Below, in pieces: positions 1 to 4,384 of a stretch of DNA of 7,304 bases (position 1 is its first letter; every line of letters starts with the position of its first letter). The DNA lies in the NCBI GenBank assembly GCA_018818465.1, contig JAHIRU010000070.1, positions 1 to 7,304 of the forward strand, written 5' to 3'. Below the pieces are notes generated by a model. It was not told the DNA's origin and did not search any database. It saw only the letters and a program-made list of their open reading frames with translations. Origin of the DNA: Nanobdellota archaeon. GTDB lineage: Archaea; Aenigmatarchaeota; Aenigmatarchaeia; QMZP01. Made by a program: the position numbers and the translations under genes.

Positions 1-828
1 AACCCTCTTATGTTTAGATGGTATAAAATTTTTCTTATCAAGCAAAGGATGTTCAGGGGCTATAACCACAAACGTAGCTCCAAAATTGGTATCAGGCCTT
101 GTTGTTGAGACAGTTATTTTTTCCTTTTTGCCTTCAATTTCATAATCTATATCAATCCATTTTTTTTTACCTATCCAATTCTCCTGCATCACCTTAACTT
201 TTTCAGGCCATCCTTCCAATTTTTTGAGATCTTTGAGTAAACGATTAGCGTATTTTGTTATCTTGAAGAACCATTGCTCTAATATCCGTTCACCAACTTC
301 TGACTTGCATCTCCAACACTTTCCATTTTCAACTTGTTCATTGGCTAGAACAGTTTTACAGCTATGACACCAGTTAACTGGTGAGTTCTTTCTATAAGCA
401 AGTCCTTTCTTGTATAATTGTAAAAATAACCACTGGTTCCATCTATAATAATCTTCTTTATATGTTTCAACAAGCCTGTCCCAGTCATAACTAAAACCGA
501 GCATTCTCAGTTGTCTTTTAACTTCTGAGATGCATTTCTCTGTCCAGACGCGTGGATTTTCTCCGCTCTTCTTTGCAGCGTTTTCTGCTGGAAGACCAAA
601 CGAATCAAACCCTACAGGATACAATACATTGTAGCCCTGCATCCTCTTGAACCGTGCATAGCTGTCACCAATAGAATAGTTGCGAACATGCCCCATATGA
701 AGCTTTCCGCTAGGATAAGAAAACATTTCAAGAACATAAAATTTCTTGCCTTTATTGTCCTTACCCTTAAAAATTCCTTTTTCATCCCATTTCTTCTGCC
801 ATTTGGAATCCATGTTTTTGAAGGACAT
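1..828 (-). CDS. leuS: Leucyl-tRNA synthetase, bacterial type, N-terminal part (runs off left edge)
   Basis: Class I aminoacyl-tRNA synthetase that charges tRNA-Leu in the cytoplasm. The window holds the first 276 residues of a protein that is usually about 800-900 long; no stop is reached, so the C-terminus lies beyond the left edge. Visible features are the KWQKKW segment at residues 9-14, the HIGH-type motif HMGH at 44-47 within SYPSGKLHMGH, a zinc knuckle with C154/C157 and C171/C174 in the NWCHSC...CWRC arrangement, and the start of the CP1 editing domain with TTRPDT at 242-247. The zinc-knuckle layout and the EQWFFKIT segment are of the bacterial/organellar type, not the usual archaeal type. 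ATG 828 is chosen because the following SFKNMDSKWQKKW aligns with the normal N-terminus. ATG 813 is the alternative, since a TATA-like stretch lies about 27 bp before it. No Shine-Dalgarno is visible before either. It lies 46 bp downstream of the aminotransferase on the same strand, but a terminator candidate separates them. Family assignment is very secure. Confidence 0.95.
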   Translation of the reverse strand, partial: MSFKNMDSKWQKKWDEKGIFKGKDNKGKKFYVLEMFSYPSGKLHMGHVRNYSIGDSYARFKRMQGYNVLYPVGFDSFGLPAENAAKKSGENPRVWTEKCISEVKRQLRMLGFSYDWDRLVETYKEDYYRWNQWLFLQLYKKGLAYRKNSPVNWCHSCKTVLANEQVENGKCWRCKSEVGERILEQWFFKITKYANRLLKDLKKLEGWPEKVKVMQENWIGKKKWIDIDYEIEGKKEKITVSTTRPDTNFGATFVVIAPEHPLLDKKNFIPSKHKRV

Positions 829-837
829 AAATTTCAC

Positions 838-848
838 TATATATGTTA
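838..848 (-). promoter_or_regulatory. TATA-like element upstream of leuS
   Basis: On the minus strand this reads AACATATATA. It is centred about 27 bp before ATG 813 and only about 15 bp before ATG 828. An archaeal TATA box normally lies about 25-28 bp before the transcription start, so it would fit a leaderless mRNA beginning at 813 better than one beginning at 828. The region is AT-rich and the call is tentative. Confidence 0.35.
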
Positions 849-863
849 TTTGCAAACATGATT

Positions 864-883
864 AAAAAAAGAGATTATTCTCT
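864..883 (-). terminator. Small hairpin plus U-tract ending the aminotransferase gene
   Basis: Read on the minus strand this is AGAGA, loop ATAA, TCTCT, then a run of T. The stem is 5 bp (870-874 with 879-883), and the A run at 864-870 gives seven U in the transcript. The stop codon TAA (877-875) sits inside the loop, so the terminator overlaps the end of the coding region. The stem is short and AU-rich, but the U-tract alone is a plausible archaeal terminator. It would separate the aminotransferase transcript from leuS downstream. Confidence 0.5.
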
Positions 884-2059
884 GCTAACAAACTCACCAA
901 TTTTCCTGCACGCTTCTTCTAATTGTTCAGGATGTGCTAGGAAAACAACACGGAAATGATCAGGTGTTGGGTATCCGAATCCTGTTCCATGCACTGCAAG
1001 AATATGCTTCTTATGAAGCAAATCAATAACCCATTTCTTATCGTCTGTGATTTCTTTTTCTATTTTAGGGAATGCATAGAATGCACCTTTAGGTTTTACG
1101 CAACTCATGCCTTCAATCTTGTTTAAAGATTTGTAAATTATATCCCTGTTGATCTGCATTTTGTCTCGCATTTCTTCTGCAAAGTGTTGGTAATGTTCCA
1201 GTGCAGGCTTTATTGCATACTGGAAAGGATGCGGAGCGCAGAGTCTTGCTCTAGCAAGCTTTGAAACAGCTTCTCTTAAAGGATTAATTTCATTCTCTGC
1301 ACCACTGAAAATCATCCAGCCTGCACGCCATCCAGGCGCTACAAAGTTCTTTGAAAGTCCGCCGAATGTTACAATAGGAACATCATCTGACAATGCTGCT
1401 GAGGAATGATACTGTTCTCCATCAAAAACCAATTTGTCGTATATCTCATCAGAAAATATTACGAGATCGTGCTCGTTTGCAAAATCAATTATCTCTTGCA
1501 ATGTTTGCTTAGAATATAAAGCGCCTGTTGGATTGTTTGGATTGATTATGACAACACCTTTTGTCTTGTCGTTTATTTTTTTCTTCATGTCATCAACATC
1601 TGGTTGCCATTGGTTGTTTTCATCCATCATGTAGTGGTTGTGTTCTGCTTCCAGTAGATTTGTTAAAGCGTTGTACAGAGGATATCCTGGACAAGGAGTC
1701 AAAATATTTTCACCAGAATTTACAAGAGCTTGCATAACAAGTGTTATACCTTCGCTTGCTCCTGTTGTTGTGATAATAGAATCCACGTCACTTTTTATGC
1801 CCTTTCTTTCGGCTTCTTTTAGAATAGCTTCTCTAGCTTCTTCAACACCCATAGAATGTGCATATCCATTCTTATTATCTTTCATTGCCTGTGTTACAGC
1901 TTCTATCAGGGCTTCTGGTGGTTTATGACCAAAAACATTTGGATCACCGATATTCAAATTTAGAATATCATGACCTTGTTTTTTTACCTTGTCTGCTTCA
2001 ACAACAACATCTCGTATAGCATAAGTAATTTTTTCTGTTCTCTTAGCAACCTTAACCAT
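875..2059 (-). CDS. Alanine aminotransferase, class I PLP-dependent (AlaA/AlaAT-like)
   Basis: Pyridoxal-phosphate enzyme that most likely interconverts alanine plus 2-oxoglutarate and pyruvate plus glutamate, linking carbon and nitrogen metabolism. It is 394 residues from ATG 2059, the normal family size. It shows the substrate-side motif NIGDPNVFG near the N-terminus, the NPNNPTGALYS cofactor motif, SDEIYD, the Schiff-base lysine K237 in GGLSKNF, GWRAGW, and the carboxylate-binding arginine R370 in HFRVVF. The motif pattern, including the RLARARLC region and the WQPDVDDMKKKI segment, resembles the Pyrococcus alanine aminotransferase and E. coli AlaA more than aspartate-specific enzymes. Start choice: an upstream GTG at 2074 is in frame, but a strong Shine-Dalgarno (GGAGGGG, 2072-2066) lies 6 nt before ATG 2059, so the GTG falls in the ribosome-binding region. 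It diverges from the ThiI-like gene. Aspartate or other amino-acid specificity cannot be excluded from sequence alone. Confidence 0.9.
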   Translation of the reverse strand: MVKVAKRTEKITYAIRDVVVEADKVKKQGHDILNLNIGDPNVFGHKPPEALIEAVTQAMKDNKNGYAHSMGVEEAREAILKEAERKGIKSDVDSIITTTGASEGITLVMQALVNSGENILTPCPGYPLYNALTNLLEAEHNHYMMDENNQWQPDVDDMKKKINDKTKGVVIINPNNPTGALYSKQTLQEIIDFANEHDLVIFSDEIYDKLVFDGEQYHSSAALSDDVPIVTFGGLSKNFVAPGWRAGWMIFSGAENEINPLREAVSKLARARLCAPHPFQYAIKPALEHYQHFAEEMRDKMQINRDIIYKSLNKIEGMSCVKPKGAFYAFPKIEKEITDDKKWVIDLLHKKHILAVHGTGFGYPTPDHFRVVFLAHPEQLEEACRKIGEFVSRE

Positions 2060-2065
2060 TATAAA

Positions 2066-2072
2066 CCCCTCC
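2066..2072 (-). promoter_or_regulatory. Shine-Dalgarno deciding the aminotransferase start
   Basis: The minus strand reads GGAGGGG, followed by 6 nt (TTTATA) and ATG 2059. Its strength and spacing favour the ATG over the in-frame GTG at 2074, whose second codon already lies inside this element. Confidence 0.8.
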
Positions 2073-2100
2073 ACAAAACAGCTGAGGCGACTTTATGAAA

Positions 2101-2110
2101 TTAATATAAG
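2101..2110. promoter_or_regulatory. Shared TATA-like element for the divergent aminotransferase and ThiI-like genes
   Basis: The plus strand reads TTAATATAAG and the minus strand CTTATATTAA, so the element is TATA-like in both directions. On plus it follows GAAA, a plausible BRE, and its centre lies about 28 bp before ATG 2133, fitting a leaderless transcript. On minus, a start about 25 bp downstream would fall near 2080, leaving a leader of about 20 nt that carries the GGAGGGG before ATG 2059. The spacing fits both genes, and no other good TATA candidate is obvious in this 73-bp gap. Function is inferred from spacing only. Confidence 0.5.
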
Positions 2111-2132
2111 TCGTCAAACTTTATCTGTTAAT

Positions 2133-2744
2133 ATGAGAAGTATGAAGGCAATAGCTTTAATAAGTGGCGGCATAGATTCGCCAGTTGCCGTATATTTAAT
2201 GATGAAGCAAGGCGTAGATGTAGTAGCTCTGCATCTAGACACAAGACCATATTCTGATGAGACACCATTTGAAAGAACAAAACAAGTAATCAAAATACTT
2301 GAAAAACATTTCAATAAAAAAATTCCATTAAAGATAATTCCACATGCAAAGAACCAAAAAGAGATCGCAGCAAATGCTGACAAGCATCTTCGATGCGTCC
2401 TTTGTCGTAGAATAATGTATCGCATAGCAGAAAAGTTAGCAGAAAAAGAAGGAGCAGATTTCATATTCACTGGCGAAGCTATAGGACAAAAAGCCAGCCA
2501 AACATTAGAAAATCTTTATGTCATCGACAAGGCTATCTCGATGCCTGTCTTGCGTCCACTCATAGGCTTCGACAAAGAAGACACGATAAAGATCGCAAAA
2601 GAAATCGGCACATTTGACACAACTGCAATAAGAGGCGGCTGTTGTTCACTGGTACCAGATTTACCTGCTACTAGAGCAGTACTAGAACGCGTCGAAGACG
2701 AGGAGAAAAAAATAAACATAGAAAAAATTATAAAAGAAATTTAA
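2133..2744 (+). CDS. ThiI-like PP-loop protein (tRNA 4-thiouridine synthase domain, no THUMP)
   Basis: A 203-residue protein of the ThiI adenylation-domain family (AANH/PP-loop), which activates U8 of tRNA with ATP for sulfur transfer. The PP-loop SGGIDSPVA lies at residues 11-19. Characteristic ThiI segments follow: CVLCRRIMYRIAEK from 88, TGEAIGQKASQTLEN at 113-127 and MPVLRPLIGFDKED at 137-150. Cysteines C88/C91 form a CXXC motif of the kind found in methanogen ThiI, where it is needed for activity; C170 and C171 near the end supply a further conserved-type cysteine. There is no N-terminal ferredoxin-like/THUMP region (about 170 residues in typical ThiI) and no C-terminal rhodanese domain. 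ATG 2133 has no Shine-Dalgarno but suits a leaderless start from the TATA at 2101-2110; ATG 2142 is an alternative just before the conserved core. It diverges from the aminotransferase and lies 173 bp before gap. The domain call is secure; the exact substrate is not, because the THUMP tRNA-binding module is missing. Confidence 0.85.
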   Translation: MRSMKAIALISGGIDSPVAVYLMMKQGVDVVALHLDTRPYSDETPFERTKQVIKILEKHFNKKIPLKIIPHAKNQKEIAANADKHLRCVLCRRIMYRIAEKLAEKEGADFIFTGEAIGQKASQTLENLYVIDKAISMPVLRPLIGFDKEDTIKIAKEIGTFDTTAIRGGCCSLVPDLPATRAVLERVEDEEKKINIEKIIKEI

Positions 2745-2757
2745 CAATGCCCTTATA

Positions 2758-2764
2758 TTTTTTT
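2758..2764 (+). terminator. U-tract downstream of the ThiI-like gene
   Basis: A run of seven T begins 14 bp after the stop codon and is preceded by CCTTATA. There is no convincing hairpin. Archaeal termination can rely on U-tracts alone, so this is a reasonable but weak terminator candidate. Confidence 0.35.
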
Positions 2765-2776
2765 CTGCTAATTATA

Positions 2777-2857
2777 TCCTATATATTCTCATATTTTTTC
2801 ACACAACATCATACAATCCATCTCGTAGTTCACTATGGTGGTGGTTTAACTATAGAA
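2777..2857 (+). promoter_or_regulatory. AT-rich leader with candidate TATA boxes for gap
   Basis: Two TATA-like stretches precede gap: CCTATATATTC (about 2779-2789) and TTTAACTATAG (about 2845-2855). The first would give a 5' leader of about 110 nt, the second about 40 nt including the Shine-Dalgarno. The second also overlaps a weak inverted pair (TAGTT near 2826 and AACTA near 2848). I see no riboswitch core that I recognise. Neither box can be preferred with confidence. Confidence 0.3.
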
Positions 2858-2902
2858 TTAGGCTCAATGGAGTCTTTTTTACATCTATTTCTGAAGAAAT
2901 CT

Positions 2903-2908
2903 AAGGAG
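2903..2908 (+). promoter_or_regulatory. Shine-Dalgarno deciding the gap start
   Basis: AAGGAG lies 9 nt before ATG 2918. It fixes the GAPDH start at the point where family similarity begins and argues against the in-frame starts further upstream at 2747 and 2867. Confidence 0.8.
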
Positions 2909-2917
2909 TATAGAATA

Positions 2918-3985
2918 ATGACAGATAAAATTAAAGTGTTTCTCAACGGGTTGGGAAACACAGGGGTAACAATTTTTCGCAACTGGGTTGAATTACTCAA
3001 TGAGGACAAGGCTTTTTTCGATATAGTTGCGATAGGCTCGACATCTTCAATAGATGTCAAAACGCATAAGATTAATTACAACACAAATTACGGAAGATTT
3101 CCGTACAATGTTTTTCCCGAATACCATGAATGGATACTGCTTCAAGATTTCGAAAAACGTATCCAGTGCTTCGCATCAAAGGATCCATCCAAACTGCCTT
3201 TAAATGATCTTGAAATCGACGTCGTTATAGAAGCGACAGGAAAATTTCGGACCAAAGAAGGCGTCCAGAAATATCTGGATGCAGGCGCTGGTCAGGTCTT
3301 TGTTAGCGCCCCGTTTAAAGGCGAGGATGCGTCTGAAACCAGTGATGCAACACTGATATGGGGCATAAACCATGAAAAATATGATTTGCCCAAAAAATTC
3401 AGAGTTGTTTCAAATGCGAGTTGCACAACACATGCACTCGCACCAGCGGTGAAGGTTCTTAACAGCAATCTGAACATAGTTTCAGCAATGTTTAGTACCA
3501 TCCATGCTGGTACGAGTAGTCAGAAAGTTGTTGATGGTTCCGATCCGAAGGATTGGCGTCGAGCAAGAAACGCGCTGGAAAATATTATTCCAACAACAAC
3601 AGGTGCCGATAAGGTCATCGGGATCATTTTTCCAGAAATGAAAGAAAAAATCAAAGGTTCTGCAATCCGAGTTCCAACATCAACAGTCAGCATAATAGAA
3701 CTGTACTGTATTGTTGATAAATCAACAACTGTTGAAGAAGTTAACAACCTCTTTAAAACAGCATCAGAGACATATATGAAAGGCCATATAGAATATGTCG
3801 TAGATCCGCTAGTTTCCAGTGATTTCAAAGGATCAATATATGCCTGCAGTTTTGATCCTTTGCTTACACAAGTCATTGACGGGAAATTCGTCAAAGTTAC
3901 GCTCTGGTACGACAACGAATGGGGTTACTCGTACCGAATGGTTCAGCTTTTAAACCATATCGCGAAAGTTAATCTCGGATTATGA
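2918..3985 (+). CDS. gap: Glyceraldehyde-3-phosphate dehydrogenase, class I (bacterial/eukaryotic type), divergent
   Basis: Phosphorylating GAPDH, which converts glyceraldehyde-3-phosphate to 1,3-bisphosphoglycerate in glycolysis or the reverse in gluconeogenesis. It is 355 residues. The Rossmann motif GLGNTG is at 11-16, the catalytic cysteine C169 in SNASCTTHALAP, the catalytic histidine H196 in STIHAGTSSQ (27 residues later, as in canonical C149/H176), then PTTTGA, the phosphate-site arginine in AIRVPT, and WYDNEWGYS near the C-terminus. Several usual residues differ. The aspartate that binds the NAD ribose is replaced (AIGSTSS where VNDLT is usual), the residues matching L187-P188 are G207-S208, and the usual Arg after the second Rossmann glycine is Asn. 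These changes suggest NADP use. A roughly 20-residue enlargement precedes the catalytic cysteine. The start rests on the AAGGAG at 2903-2908; the longer frame back to 2747 would add a hydrophobic stretch foreign to the family. Most archaea use an unrelated class II GAPDH, so this gene looks laterally acquired. Erythrose-4-phosphate dehydrogenase is a less likely alternative. Confidence 0.92.
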   Translation: MTDKIKVFLNGLGNTGVTIFRNWVELLNEDKAFFDIVAIGSTSSIDVKTHKINYNTNYGRFPYNVFPEYHEWILLQDFEKRIQCFASKDPSKLPLNDLEIDVVIEATGKFRTKEGVQKYLDAGAGQVFVSAPFKGEDASETSDATLIWGINHEKYDLPKKFRVVSNASCTTHALAPAVKVLNSNLNIVSAMFSTIHAGTSSQKVVDGSDPKDWRRARNALENIIPTTTGADKVIGIIFPEMKEKIKGSAIRVPTSTVSIIELYCIVDKSTTVEEVNNLFKTASETYMKGHIEYVVDPLVSSDFKGSIYACSFDPLLTQVIDGKFVKVTLWYDNEWGYSYRMVQLLNHIAKVNLGL

Positions 3986-4010
3986 TACCAAAACTATCAT
4001 CAAAATTCAC

Positions 4011-4032
4011 ATCGCCTTCGGGCGATTTTTTT
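4011..4032 (+). terminator. UUCG-tetraloop hairpin terminator after gap
   Basis: A perfect 6-bp stem, ATCGCC (4011-4016) with GGCGAT (4021-4026), closes a TTCG loop in the extra-stable C(UUCG)G context. It runs straight into T through 4032. It lies 25 bp past the gap stop codon and has the form of a bacterial intrinsic terminator. On the minus strand there is no U-tract after the stem, so it appears to act only on the gap transcript. Confidence 0.8.
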
Positions 4033-4068
4033 CTTCCCTATTGTCACTTAAAAGGTACTTAGGTCAAT

Positions 4069-4075
4069 AAAAAAA
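4069..4075 (-). terminator. U-tract immediately after the acylphosphatase stop codon
   Basis: On the minus strand seven T follow the TGA stop (4078-4076) directly. No hairpin precedes them. It fits the archaeal U-tract style of termination and contrasts with the hairpin terminator of the convergent gap gene. Confidence 0.45.
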
Positions 4076-4351
4076 TCATCTCTTTATTTCAAAACCAGCT
4101 TCCATTCCTCTGGTCTTTTCCCACTCAACTTCTACGTTTTTAACTTCTGCGCCAGGAGGTCCTTGTCTGCAGGCTTCAATTATTGCATCCACTTTATAAT
4201 CTTCATCCTCAAAAACAGCCTCTACTCTACTATCAGGCAGGTTCTTTACCCACCCATTTACATCATGAAGTTTTGCCTGACTTTTAACAAAAGACCTGAA
4301 GAATACGCCTTGCACTTTTCCTGAAATGAATAGATGTGCACGCTTTTTCAT
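4076..4351 (-). CDS. acyP: Acylphosphatase
   Basis: Small cytoplasmic enzyme of 91 residues, the usual family length, that hydrolyses the carboxyl-phosphate bond of acyl phosphates such as acetyl phosphate, carbamoyl phosphate and 1,3-bisphosphoglycerate. The signature GKVQGVFFRSF (11-21) supplies the phosphate-binding loop and the essential arginine R19; GWVKN (33-37) supplies the catalytic asparagine N37. It is followed by LPDSRVEA, where many homologues have LPDGRVEA. The ferredoxin-like alpha/beta fold pattern is complete through the C-terminal GFEIKR. ATG 4351 has no Shine-Dalgarno, but a good TATA box is centred 26 bp upstream, fitting a leaderless mRNA. It is divergent from hel308 by 33 bp and convergent with gap, whose product is a known acylphosphatase substrate. 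Identity is secure; the physiological substrate is not known. Confidence 0.95.
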   Translation of the reverse strand: MKKRAHLFISGKVQGVFFRSFVKSQAKLHDVNGWVKNLPDSRVEAVFEDEDYKVDAIIEACRQGPPGAEVKNVEVEWEKTRGMEAGFEIKR

Positions 4352-4354
4352 AAT

Positions 4355-4371
4355 CTTTTATTACTAATAAG
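4355..4371 (+). promoter_or_regulatory. Candidate TATA element for hel308
   Basis: The plus strand has CTTTTATTACTAATAAG here, roughly 20-28 bp before ATG 4385. It overlaps the upstream region of the divergent acylphosphatase, so the two promoters share a 33-bp spacer. No Shine-Dalgarno precedes the hel308 ATG, so a leaderless start is likely. The match to a TATA consensus is only fair. Confidence 0.35.
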
Positions 4372-4383
4372 CTTTTTATATTC
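4371..4383 (-). promoter_or_regulatory. TATA box for acylphosphatase
   Basis: The minus strand reads GAATATAAAAAGC, centred about 26 bp before ATG 4351. This is the expected distance for a leaderless archaeal transcript, and it is one of the clearest TATA elements in the window. Confidence 0.55.
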
Positions 4384-4384
4384 T

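Noticed and set aside
2060..2074. GTG start for the aminotransferase
   Set aside because: The codons after this GTG lie in the GGAGGGG ribosome-binding site of ATG 2059.
2826..2857. Possible riboswitch or structured leader before gap
   Set aside because: Only a 5-bp inverted pair is visible, with no recognisable aptamer core.
2747..2917. N-terminal extension of GAPDH with a possible membrane segment
   Set aside because: It precedes a strong Shine-Dalgarno and ATG where the family's N-terminus begins; its hydrophobicity is explained by T-rich AT-rich noncoding DNA.
4334..4384. Longer hel308 start at ATG 4334
   Set aside because: It would overlap the acylphosphatase coding region and adds residues unlike the Hel308 N-terminus, which starts at 4385.
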